Positions 44,895-52,214 of a stretch of DNA of 64,000 bases are shown one piece after another. The DNA is taken from assembly GCA_963727015.1 (NCBI GenBank), contig CAVSEV010000007.1, forward strand, positions 62,001 through 126,000, given 5' to 3'. Below the pieces are notes generated by a model. It ran no database searches, was not told where the DNA came from, and worked only from the letters and a program-made list of their open reading frames with translations. The position numbers were made by a program, and so were the translations under genes. How positions within the stretch are numbered: position 1 is the first letter of the stretch; the number at the start of each line of letters is the position of its first letter. The DNA is from DATFVJ01 sp963727015. GTDB lineage: Bacteria > Actinomycetota > Actinomycetes > Streptosporangiales > Streptosporangiaceae.

Positions 44895-45856
44895 CAGCCA
44901 CCTCCCAGGTAGAGGGTGAATACGCCGAGCACCGCGAGCAGGAATGCGCCGGCCGCGAACTCGGTGATCTTGAACAAGCGCAGCTTGGCGAACGAGTTGT
45001 CGATGACGGCGATCACAACGCCGATCCCTGCCGCCTTGGCGAGCAGCGCCACGACCGCCAGCGCGACGTCGGCTGCCCGCGTCGTCGCGGCCAGCCCCCA
45101 GGGGGCGATGAAGACGTTGGCCAGGATGGTGAACAGGATCAGCTGCTTCATCGCCGAGCCGAGCTTGAGCAACGCGAAATAGGGGCCGGAGTGCTCGAAG
45201 GGCCTGGCCTCCTCGATCATCCCGAACTCGCCGGTCCCGGTGTGCGTCTCCACCGGAATCCGGCCGGTCTCGGACAGGATGACCATGAACAGGGCGGCGG
45301 CGGCGAGCAGATGCGCCGGCCTGATGATCTGACTGGCCGACGAGCGGACGGTCGCGGCCAGCGCGTACGGCAGGTCGGTGCCGGTCACCAGCGCCACCGT
45401 GAACACGACGAAGAGCACCACGGGCTCGGTGATCGCCCCGAAGGTCTTGGCCCGGCTCGATCCCATCTGCGCGTACGGGCTGCCGGTCTCCAGGGCCGCG
45501 ACCGCCACGACGAAACTTGCCAGCGACAGGATGAACCCGCCGCCGAGGATGTCGCCCATGTAGCCGAGTGGCAGCGGATAACTGGTCAGCACCGGGATCA
45601 GCAGGGGCACGGTGAGGTAGCAGGTGACCGCGACAAGTGGTGCGGCGAGGAAGAACCAGCTCGCGCCCTCGGGTGCGAGGGCTTCCTTGCGGCACAGTTT
45701 TGCCAGGTCATAGTACGGCTGGCGGATCCGCGGCCCGCGCCGTCCCTGCAGCCGCGCCTCGACCTTGGCGATGACGCCGGACACGCCAGGGGCAGCGCAT
45801 GCGACCGTCAGGACCTGGAGGGCCTGAATGGCCGGGATGGGCAGGTCCGCGCTCAT
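44894..45856 (-). CDS. HyfC/NuoH-like membrane subunit
   Basis: A 320-residue membrane protein equivalent to NuoH/HycD/HyfC, which joins the hydrophilic arm to the antiporter subunits. Typical features: GVIAKVEARLQGRRGPRIRQ (first cytoplasmic loop), PYYDLAKLCRKEAL, and SETGRIPVETHTGTGEFGMI then EEARPFEHSGPYFALLKLGS, the acidic loop facing the arm. ATG 45856 has CGGAGCC upstream; earlier in-frame codons give Arg/Cys-rich noncoding sequence. It is the first large gene of the hyf-like operon, preceded by a 54-codon ORF. Confidence 0.92.
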   Translation of the reverse strand: MSADLPIPAIQALQVLTVACAAPGVSGVIAKVEARLQGRRGPRIRQPYYDLAKLCRKEALAPEGASWFFLAAPLVAVTCYLTVPLLIPVLTSYPLPLGYMGDILGGGFILSLASFVVAVAALETGSPYAQMGSSRAKTFGAITEPVVLFVVFTVALVTGTDLPYALAATVRSSASQIIRPAHLLAAAALFMVILSETGRIPVETHTGTGEFGMIEEARPFEHSGPYFALLKLGSAMKQLILFTILANVFIAPWGLAATTRAADVALAVVALLAKAAGIGVVIAVIDNSFAKLRLFKITEFAAGAFLLAVLGVFTLYLGGG

Positions 45857-45875
45857 TGGCTGGCTCCGGGCGGTG

Positions 45876-46040
45876 TCACACGGCAGGCAGGCCCGCCGCG
45901 ATGATCGCCGGGTGGCCCGGGCACATGGACAGCCAACGGTGGCCTCCTTCCAGCCGCCGGTATGAACCGGCCAGGTGGTAGAGGCCATCAGCGGGATCGG
46001 GATAGCCCGCGGTTGTGGCGAGCCTCATCGCCAGGGCCAT
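45876..46040 (-). CDS. Small conserved-looking ORF leading the hyf-like operon
   Basis: ATG 46040 (or the in-frame ATG 46028) opens a 54-residue peptide: MALAMRLATTAGYPDPADGL, then YHLAGSYRRLEGGHRWLSMC and PGHPAIIAAGLPAV. Its codons have G/C at the third position nearly everywhere, unlike the shadows around it, and its TGA lies 17 bases before the HyfC-like start. No known domain. It may be a leader or small accessory subunit. Confidence 0.42.
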   Translation of the reverse strand: MALAMRLATTAGYPDPADGLYHLAGSYRRLEGGHRWLSMCPGHPAIIAAGLPAV

Positions 46041-46135
46041 AGTCTGCCTGCCAGTTCGCCTTCCGCGCAACTGGTGGCGGGACTGATCACGGCCGGCGGG
46101 CATCGATCTGGCCGGCCGCGGGATGGCGAACCGGG

Positions 46136-47140
46136 TCAGCGGAGGGTCAGGTAGGCGAGACTGCCGAGGCCGGCGAGTACGCAGTAGACGGCGAACGGGG
46201 TAAGCGTCTTGGCGGGGTCTGACAGGTAGCGGACGAGGAACCGGACGGCTAGGTAGGCGCCGCCGAACGCGAGCAGGCTGCCAACCAGGATCTGGCCGTG
46301 AATGCCTTGGCCGAGCGAACCCGTCAGGTCCGGGATCTTGATCGCGCCCGCCGCCAGAATCACCGGTGCGGACAGCAGGAAAGAGAACCGCGCCGCGTCC
46401 CGGCGGGACAGCCCGCGGAACATGCCGCCGACCATCACGATTCCGTCGCGGCTGATGCCGGGCAGCAGCGCGAGGATCTGCAGTGAGCCGATCCCGATGG
46501 CACGGCCGAACCCGATGCGCGACAGCCGCCTGTCGGCCTGTACCGCGGCGGCCGCTTCCTGCTGCCGCAACCCACGCTGGCCGGCATCATGCCTGGCTGA
46601 CTGGTGCCCGGCCGCGACGGTGGCCATCTCGCGTTCCTGCGCCACCTCCCGCTCCGCGAGGACCTGGCCGGGCCGCGCGGCGGCGCGCCGGCGCATCCGC
46701 TCACCGGCGAACAGGATGAACCCGTTGACGGTGAGGAAGATCGCGGTCAGGATCGGTTTGCTGAACACGACACGGAACAGATGCTCGAGCCACAGCCCGG
46801 CGAGGCCGACGGGGATCGTAGCTAAGATGATCATCCAGGCCAGCCGCTGGTCGGCCGTTGCCACTCGCCGGTCGCGGATCGAGCTGAAGAACCCGCCGAT
46901 GATCCGGACCCAGTCCCGCCAGAAGTAAAGGATCATCGCGGCAGCGGTGGCGACGTGCAGGCCCACGATGAAGGCCAGGTACGGCGATTCGGATGCTGAC
47001 ACGTTCAGGTCGCGTGCCCACTGACCGCCGATCAGCGCGGGGATCAGCACGCTGTGGCCCAGGCTTGAGATGGGAAAGAGCTCGGACACTCCCTGCACAA
47101 GGCCAACCACAATGGCCTCGGGATAGGTCAGGACGGGCAT
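46136..47140 (-). CDS. uppP: Undecaprenyl-diphosphatase (UppP/BacA)
   Basis: Recycles the lipid carrier for cell-wall synthesis and gives bacitracin resistance. The 334-residue membrane protein has the two catalytic regions: VSELFPISSLGHSVL (18-32, the E-x-x-P-I-S-S-x-G-H motif) and LLPGISRDGIVMVGGMFRGL (the PGxSRxG motif with the usual Ser of RSG replaced by Asp). Between them a hydrophilic insertion of about 45 residues, rich in Glu/Arg/Gln (LAEREVAQEREMATVAAGHQ), lies in a cytoplasmic loop. ATG 47140 has GGAAGG upstream. Its neighbours toward the promoter are a zinc-ribbon ORF and a BlaI-type repressor. Confidence 0.92.
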   Translation of the reverse strand: MPVLTYPEAIVVGLVQGVSELFPISSLGHSVLIPALIGGQWARDLNVSASESPYLAFIVGLHVATAAAMILYFWRDWVRIIGGFFSSIRDRRVATADQRLAWMIILATIPVGLAGLWLEHLFRVVFSKPILTAIFLTVNGFILFAGERMRRRAAARPGQVLAEREVAQEREMATVAAGHQSARHDAGQRGLRQQEAAAAVQADRRLSRIGFGRAIGIGSLQILALLPGISRDGIVMVGGMFRGLSRRDAARFSFLLSAPVILAAGAIKIPDLTGSLGQGIHGQILVGSLLAFGGAYLAVRFLVRYLSDPAKTLTPFAVYCVLAGLGSLAYLTLR

Positions 47141-47239
47141 CGGCAGGCCTTCCGCTCGACCGCGGCAAGCGGGCACAGTGAATGGGACGACGCGGCACCG
47201 CGCCGGGCAGGCCACGGTGGTTCCGGTCGTTCAGCTTAA

Positions 47240-47257
47240 GTTACTACAACTTGTGGA
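47240..47257. promoter_or_regulatory. Candidate BlaI/CopY-type operator dyad (CTACAACTTGTGG)
   Basis: Around 47245-47257 the sequence TTACTACAACTTGTGGAC has a dyad CnACAA-C-TTGTnG, close to the TACA-n-TGTA type bound by BlaI/MecI repressors. It lies 100 bp upstream of uppP and 260 bp upstream of the BlaI-like gene on the other strand. Confidence 0.35.
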
Positions 47258-47271
47258 CGTTGGCCGCACGG

Positions 47272-47376
47272 CTATGCGGCGGATGGCCACATGTCCCCCC
47301 CGCACGCCGCGCAGTCGCCGCCCTCGTCGGACAGTTCGCCACATTCCCTGCACGCGAATACCGGCTCGATGGTCAT
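47272..47376 (-). CDS. 34-residue zinc-ribbon protein
   Basis: ATG at 47376 opens a tiny protein: MTIEPVFACRECGELSDEGG then DCAACGGDMWPSAA, ending at TAG 47272. Two CxxC knuckles (CREC and CAAC) 12 residues apart form a rubredoxin/zinc-ribbon type metal site. GGGGGAAAGG lies upstream. It is too short for routine gene finders. It sits between uppP and the BlaI-like gene, on the uppP strand. Confidence 0.6.
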   Translation of the reverse strand: MTIEPVFACRECGELSDEGGDCAACGGDMWPSAA

Positions 47377-47519
47377 TCGCCTTTCCCCCGCGGTCAGCGC
47401 AATTAGTAGTCGCACTGTCACACTCTGTCAGAAAGGAGGGTAGCGCGCACGTCATGTCATTCAGCCCGTGCTTTGCCGCCGCCGATTCTGGCAACCTTGT
47501 GGGGTAGGGAGGAGTCCAC

Positions 47520-47912
47520 ATGACCGCGGCGCCAGATCATGGTACGAGCCGGTCCGGCCGGCGCCTGGCTGGGGAGCTTGAAGGCGAGGTGCTCGCCGCG
47601 CTGTGGGCGGCGGGCAGGCCGCTCGTCCCGGCCGAAGTGCACGCGGAATTGGGCAACGACCTCGCCTATAGCACGGTGACAACCATCCTGCACCGGCTGC
47701 ACCGCAAGGGCCTGGTCACCCGCCGGTCGGCCGGCCGCGGCAACGCCTACAGCCCGGCGCAGGACGAGGCCACCCACACCGCGCAGGCAATGCACGCCCT
47801 GCTGCGGGAAGGGCGTGACCACGCCGCCGTGCTCGCCAGGTTTCTGACCGGCCTGTCGCCGGACGATGAGCGCCTGGTGCACCAGTTGCTGCGGGACGCG
47901 GAAGAAAGCTGA
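47520..47912 (+). CDS. BlaI/MecI/CopY-family transcriptional repressor
   Basis: A 130-residue winged-helix repressor: LEGEVLAALWAAGRPLVPAE then VHAELGNDLAYSTVTTILHR, LHRKGLVTRRSAGRGNAYSP is the family DNA-binding domain, followed by a short dimerisation part. Related repressors control beta-lactam or cell-wall stress genes and are usually next to a BlaR-type M56 sensor protease; none is here. ATG 47520 has GGGAGGAG upstream. It diverges from uppP and the zinc-ribbon ORF, so control of a cell-wall function is plausible. Confidence 0.88.
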   Translation: MTAAPDHGTSRSGRRLAGELEGEVLAALWAAGRPLVPAEVHAELGNDLAYSTVTTILHRLHRKGLVTRRSAGRGNAYSPAQDEATHTAQAMHALLREGRDHAAVLARFLTGLSPDDERLVHQLLRDAEES

Positions 47913-48082
47913 CCGCGGCCTGGCGCCTGGCCGGGGCTTCAGGCGGGCGTGCCGCACCGTGGCTCGAGCCTGACCCGCGGCCCGGCCACCGCGATCAGGT
48001 GCGCGTACCGGGCATGGCCAGCCACTTGACTGCTCATGGGCATCCTCCTGCCACGATTCGCCCGGACCGGTTTAGATTTCAG

Positions 48083-48103
48083 GATTGCGCAACTTGGCAA
48101 GTC
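48083..48103 (-). promoter_or_regulatory. Operator-like element A upstream of the ArsR gene
   Basis: On the minus strand it reads GACTTGCC-AA-GTTGCGCAATC. It contains the palindromes ACTTGGCAAGT and TTGCGCAA. The same 21-mer, with only the central two bases changed, occurs at 48684-48704 in the opposite orientation. It is 61-81 bp upstream of the ArsR start. Confidence 0.65.
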
Positions 48104-48163
48104 TGAGATCCTGCGGGTGGTGTTTGCGACGGCCCGCAGGCTCCGCTGGTTGGGGAGGTGGAT

Positions 48164-48523
48164 GTGGTCACCGTGGCCGCGGCTGGGTCCGGCGGAGGCG
48201 AGCTGCCACCGGAACTGCTGCAGGATGCCGCCGGCAAGTTCGGCTTGCTCGCCTCTACGATGCGCCTGCACATCGTCTGGGTTCTGGCCCAGGGGGAATG
48301 TGACGTCGGAAGCCTCGCTGGGCAGGTGGATGGCTCCCTGCAGGCGGTCAGCCAGCATCTGGCCAAGCTGAAGCTGGCCGGCCTGGTCAGGTCGCGCAGG
48401 GAAGGCCGCCATCAGGTCTACCTGGTCGACGACCCGCACGTGGTAACGATCGTGCGGCACATGGTTGAGCACCTGCGGGACCAGCGGGGCGGCACGGAGC
48501 GCGGGCATGGCGTGGGCGCCTGA
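48164..48523 (+). CDS. ArsR-family (winged helix) transcriptional repressor
   Basis: A roughly 119-residue regulator. The DNA-binding part is LLASTMRLHIVWVLAQGECD then VGSLAGQVDGSLQAVSQHLA and KLKLAGLVRSRREGRHQVYL, a standard ArsR fold. No CxC metal-binding site of the arsenic or cadmium type is present, so the signal is not evident; ArsR proteins without cysteines can sense redox state or other cues. GTG 48164 has GGGGAGG upstream. The gene is downstream of the BlaI gene and flanked by a pair of identical operator-like sequences, suggesting autoregulation and control of the following gene. In mycobacteria a similar ArsR gene accompanies the hyf-like locus. Confidence 0.88.
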   Translation: MVTVAAAGSGGGELPPELLQDAAGKFGLLASTMRLHIVWVLAQGECDVGSLAGQVDGSLQAVSQHLAKLKLAGLVRSRREGRHQVYLVDDPHVVTIVRHMVEHLRDQRGGTERGHGVGA

Positions 48524-48683
48524 GCGCGAAAGCACCGGGCAGCCGGCGTCACCGCAGCTGCACCTAGCGCCGGGGACGCGCTCCGGGCTGACCGAGTACG
48601 CGGATCTGCCGCCGCTCATGGTCTTGCGTCGGCGCCATCCGGCGCCAACAACAGGGACCTGCGGCCGGTAGCGTGTATCCTCT

Positions 48684-48704
48684 GACTTGCCGGGTTGCGC
48701 AATC
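48684..48704 (+). promoter_or_regulatory. Operator-like element B upstream of the LytR-CpsA-Psr gene
   Basis: GACTTGCC-GG-GTTGCGCAATC, 19 of 21 positions identical to element A but on the other strand. It is 160 bp after the ArsR stop and 125 bp before the preferred LytR start. Likely a second binding site of the same regulator. Confidence 0.65.
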
Positions 48705-48828
48705 ATGGAATTGGGACCGTGGCCCCCGTGCCGCCCGGCCGGATTGGCGCCGCGCCGCGGCCTCACGGTGCGCATCGGCAGCGGGCACCCGCGCGCCGGG
48801 AGACCGGCCTGGACAGCCGAGGGCGGAC

Positions 48829-50507
48829 ATGACGGACCGCGGGCAGGACGATCCACTCCGCCGGGACCCCGAGCGTCGCGACGCCGGCGCGCTCCACGGC
48901 GGGCCGGGCGGGCGCGGCCGGCCGAGACAGGCCCGTCCTGGCCTGGCTGGTCCGGGGCTGGCCCGGCCGGGGCTGACTCCGCAGGGGCTCGCCCGGCCGG
49001 GGCTGACTCGGCAGGGGCTCGCCCGGCTGGGAGTGGCCCGGCCGGGCCGGCCCGGCCCGCGGCTCAGCCGGCGCGGCTGACCCGCCGCGGCAGGATATGG
49101 GCGTGGGTCGCCTCGGTCTCCACCGCCCTCGTCGTGCTGGTCAGCCTCGGCGCCTATGCGATCTACTCGAAGCTGGACGGCAACCTGCGCGTGGTGAACG
49201 CGTTCGGTGGACTGCAGAACCGGCCGCCTGCGGGGCCTGCGGGCGTGGAGAACGTCCTGATCCTGGGCTCGCAGACGCGGGACGGCCAGGGCCCGGGATT
49301 CGGCCGGGACCCGGGCACCGACTTGTCCGACAACCTCATCCTGGTGCACCTCGACGCCGCCCATACCCACGCGACCGTTGTGTCCATCCCGAGGGACACC
49401 CTGGTCTACGAGCCAGCGTGCCCGTCGCGGACCGGCGGCGGCTCGGTGCCTGCCATCCCTGACGCGATCATCGACGGGGCGATGAACGAGGGCGGCCCTG
49501 CTTGCGCGGTAGCCACCGTCGAGCACCTGGCGGGTATCCGCATGGATCACTTTGCCCGCTTCGACTTCAACTCGTTCCGAACCATGGTTGACGTGGTCGG
49601 CGGGGTCGAGGTCTGCCTGCCTCAGGCCGTGCACGATCCGTACAGCCATCTCGATCTCGCGGCAGGCCGGCATCTGGTCACCGGCAACCAGGCACTCGCG
49701 TTCGTCCGCACCCGGCATGGCGTGGGCGACGGCGGCGACCTGGGCCGGATCGAGCTCCAGCAGGAGTTCATGTCGTCGCTGATGCAGAAGATCACCAGCC
49801 AGGACACCCTGGAAAACCCCGTCAAGCTCGTGCAGATCGCCGATGCGGCCACCAAGGCACTCACCGTCGACCCGGGCCTTGGGTCGGTGGCCAAGTTGCT
49901 CGGCCAGGCGACGCTGGCGCGCGACCTGCGCAGCCGCGACGTGACCTTCGTCACGATGCCCACACTGACCGATCCGGCCGACCCCAACCGGCTGCTTCCG
50001 GCGCAGCCGCAGGACGACCTCATCTGGCAGATGCTGAAAGCCGGCCAGTTGTGGCACGGCCACCTGCCCACGCCACCAGCCGCCCAGATTCGGGTGAGCG
50101 TGCTCAATGGGTCCGCCATCTCAGGGCTGGCCGCCCAGACGGCGGCCGGGCTCAGGAAGCTCGGGTTCGACGTGGTCTCGGCCGGCGATGCGCCGGCCGC
50201 CACGGCCACCACCACGGTGAGCTACGCCGGCGGTTCCGCGGCCGGAGCCTACGTTCTGGCCCAGGCGCTGAACCAGGCTCCGGAATCGCAAAACACCGGC
50301 AGCAGCGGGTCCCTCACTTTGACCATCGGCTCCGATTTCGGCGGCGTGCGAGCCCCGGCCGCCAAGTCAGGCAGCGGGGCGGCGTCAGGCACCGGGGCGG
50401 CGTCAGGCACCGGGGCGGCGTCAAGCACCGGACCAGCCCCGGTACAGACCAGAAACGCAGCGGACAGCATCTGCTCCGGTGTGCCCGGCGCCAACCCCAG
50501 CCCATGA
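48829..50507 (+). CDS. LytR-CpsA-Psr family cell-wall glycopolymer transferase, probably frameshifted near 49035-49065
   Basis: Attaches anionic or arabinogalactan-type polymers to peptidoglycan. After a membrane helix (ASVSTALVVLVSLGAYAIYS) come the LCP motifs: DNLILVHLDAAHTHATVVSI then PRDTLV, NEGGPACAVATVEHLAGIRM, DHFARFDFNSFRTMVDVVGG, and a LytR_C domain (IRVSVLNGSAISGLAAQTAA) with an Ala/Ser/Gly tail containing ASGTGA repeats. The N-terminal cytoplasmic part is well formed in another frame: MTDRGQDDPLRRDPERRDAG from ATG 48829 with GAGGGCGGAC upstream. The two frames must join in the 49035-49065 GC repeat. If not an error, translation would begin at ATG 48705 in the LCP frame. Confidence 0.82.
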
Positions 50508-50529
50508 CCATGAGCACGGACCGTGACCG

Positions 50530-50852
50530 CCCGGACTGCAGGTCCTCGCCGGGGTGCTGCTGCCCTCAGCGTCGGTGTTCCTCCTGCTGCTGTGAACGAC
50601 ACCGCTGTGCTTGGCCCGTGGGTGAACGGCAGGAAGACCAACGCGTTCACGTCGGTGGTGATTTCTGTGCTGATCACCCTGTCGGTCATCCTGACCGCCT
50701 CGGTGCTGTTCCCTGCCATCACCGCAGGGCAGGGAATGGCGATCATGGCCGGTTGCGGCGCCGTCGCCCTGGCCGCCGCCGCATACACCTGGGTCCGCCG
50801 GCGCTGGGCTCCCGCGCAGGCATCAGGTCCGGCCGTCCGGCGTGGCCTGTGA
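50530..50852 (+). pseudogene. C-terminal remnant of an NRAMP-type metal transporter
   Basis: The plus strand reads LQVLAGVLLPSASVFLLLL and then a stop that is created by a one-base loss (CTGTGAACGAC where TGC AAC GAC is expected), and in the next frame NDTAVLGPWVNGRKTNAFTS and VVISVLITLSVILTASVLFP. This is the last two helices of NRAMP-type divalent-metal transporters. The first nine or so helices are absent. It follows the LCP gene by 20 bp. Confidence 0.7.
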
Positions 50853-50864
50853 GACACCTGGCGG

Positions 50865-51002
50865 ATGCCTCCGCTTGACCAACTGTCCACGCCGCTGCTG
50901 TCTCCCGGACGGAAGATTGGACTTGCAGCGCTACGCGGCTACCTGACGATCGCCGTGATCCTGGTCATCGTCAGGATCGTCCAGGCGGCACTCGGGCACT
51001 GA
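50865..51002 (+). CDS. 45-residue single-helix membrane protein
   Basis: ATG 50865 begins MPPLDQLSTPLLSPGRKIGL, then AALRGYLTIAVILVIVRIVQ and AALGH before TGA at 51000-51002. A short polar N-terminus with a basic GRKIG element precedes one membrane helix. Small proteins of this shape occur next to NRAMP-type transporters in actinobacteria as I recall. It is intact although the transporter before it is not. Confidence 0.6.
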   Translation: MPPLDQLSTPLLSPGRKIGLAALRGYLTIAVILVIVRIVQAALGH

Positions 51003-51087
51003 CCACGGGTCCGCGCCGCCCGGCGGGCTGGTGCGGGCCGCCAGGCGCCAGGGGCCGGACGGCAGGCCGGGCTTGCCCGGCAGAACG

Positions 51088-51497
51088 GAGGAGTGGGCCA
51101 TCAGCGGTTTCCTCGCTGCCACGTCGGCCAGCGAGACCGCCGTCTTCACGGGCCGGGCGGCGGCCCTGGCGCTCGGCGCTCTGGTCGGCGCGGAGCGCCA
51201 GTGGCGGCAGCGCTTGGCGGTCTGCGCACCAACGCGCTGGTGGCCCTCGGCGCGGCACTCTTCGAATTGCCTGGGGTCCAGCTATCCAGCCAGCACGGCG
51301 CCGACCCCACCAGAATCGCCGCGTACGTGGTCTCTGGCGTGGGTTTTCTGGGCGCAGGGGTGATTCTGCGCGACGGCGTCGGCGTTCGGGGCGTCAACAC
51401 GGCCGCGACCATCTGGTGTTCGTCGGCCGTCGGCGTGCTCGCCGGGGCGGGTTACATCATCCAGGCCGCTCGGCGCGATGCTTGTCGTCGCCAGTGA
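51088..51497 (+). pseudogene. Frameshifted and truncated MgtC/SapB-family gene
   Basis: The first frame encodes AAALALGALVGAERQWRQRL A, and the family sequence then continues in the next frame as LRTNALVALGAALFELPG, ADPTRIAAYVVSGVGFLGAG and VILRDGVGVRGVNTAATIWC. A single base is missing at about 51217-51222 (GGCGGTCTGCG where GGCGGGTCTGCG is expected). The C-terminal membrane part and the regulatory domain are missing, the frame ending at TGA 51495-51497. MgtC proteins affect magnesium homeostasis and F-ATPase. Confidence 0.75.
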
Positions 51498-51530
51498 GCT
51501 GACCCTGATCGTGCCCGTTAGCATCTCCGC

Positions 51531-51573
51531 TTGACAGTCGGCCTAACATCGTTAGAATTCCTTACGGTGTTAG
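51531..51573 (+). promoter_or_regulatory. Promoter and 31-bp palindromic operator of the TetR-monooxygenase operon
   Basis: TTGACA (51531-51536), 16-bp spacer and TAGAAT (51553-51558) form an excellent sigma-70-type promoter. The region 51543-51573, CTAACATCGTTAG-AATTC-CTTACGGTGTTAG, is a palindrome with 12 of 15 paired positions, covering the -10 element. Binding of the TetR protein encoded directly downstream would block transcription. Confidence 0.8.
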
Positions 51574-51575
51574 AT

Positions 51576-52214
51576 ATGACTGGTATGGCTGAGGTCGATA
51601 CCCGCGCTGTCCGGCGGGACGCCACCCGGGAGCGGATCTTGGAGGCGGCCTGGGAGCTCGCGCGGGATCGGGGACTGGCGGCGGTATCGCTGCGTGATGT
51701 CGCGCGGCGGGTGGGCATGCGCGCCCCATCCTTGTACACGTACTTCCCGTCGAAGAACGCGATCTATGACGCCATGTACGCCGACGGCGCACGCCAGCTC
51801 GCCAGGAAGCTGGCCGGCCGGGCTGAGGGAGCCGATCCCGAGGCCACCTTCAGAAACCGGGTCAGCTGCTTCATCGAGTTCTGCCTGGCCGACCCCCTGC
51901 GGTACCAGCTGATCTTCGAGCGGCCGGTTCCCGGATTCGAGCCAGCGCCGGAATCGTTCGCCATCACCGTCCGTGCGCTCGCCGGGACGCGTACCGACCT
52001 GCAGGCCGCGGGCGTGCATGGGGAGTCCGCGCTCGACCTGGTCCGGGCGCTGATCACCGGCTTGATCTCGCTGCAGATTGCCAACGATCCCGGCGGCGAT
52101 CGGTGGGCCCGGCTGCAGGACGACGCGCTCGAGATGTTCTTCGCCCACCACCTCGGCCCGCGACGGAACAGCGGGCGGGCAACTCGAGCAAAGGGAAACG
52201 CCAATGACGGGTAG
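51576..52214 (+). CDS. TetR-family transcriptional repressor
   Basis: A 212-residue regulator. The N-terminal HTH is ATRERILEAAWELARDRGLA, then AVSLRDVARRVGMRAPSLYT and YFPSKNAIYDAMYADG, a typical TetR fold; the rest is the ligand domain (FRNRVSCFIEFCLADPLRYQ, a TetR_C-like helix set). It is the first gene of an operon with an FAD monooxygenase (11-bp overlap) and a small ABM-like protein. ATG 51576 is only about 10 bases after the expected transcription start, so the leader is very short. It probably represses this operon through the palindrome upstream. Confidence 0.9.
   Translation: MTGMAEVDTRAVRRDATRERILEAAWELARDRGLAAVSLRDVARRVGMRAPSLYTYFPSKNAIYDAMYADGARQLARKLAGRAEGADPEATFRNRVSCFIEFCLADPLRYQLIFERPVPGFEPAPESFAITVRALAGTRTDLQAAGVHGESALDLVRALITGLISLQIANDPGGDRWARLQDDALEMFFAHHLGPRRNSGRATRAKGNANDG

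Noticed and set aside
44895..45695. Upstream extension of the HyfE-like frame to a 497-codon ORF
   Set aside because: The upstream 267 codons lie out of frame over the HyfC-like gene and are Arg/Gly-rich. The real start is the ATG at 44894 overlapping the HyfC stop.
46076..46094. GGGACTGATCACG as a DosR box before the hyf-like operon
   Set aside because: Only one half-site matches; the other half lacks the G-n-CCC part.
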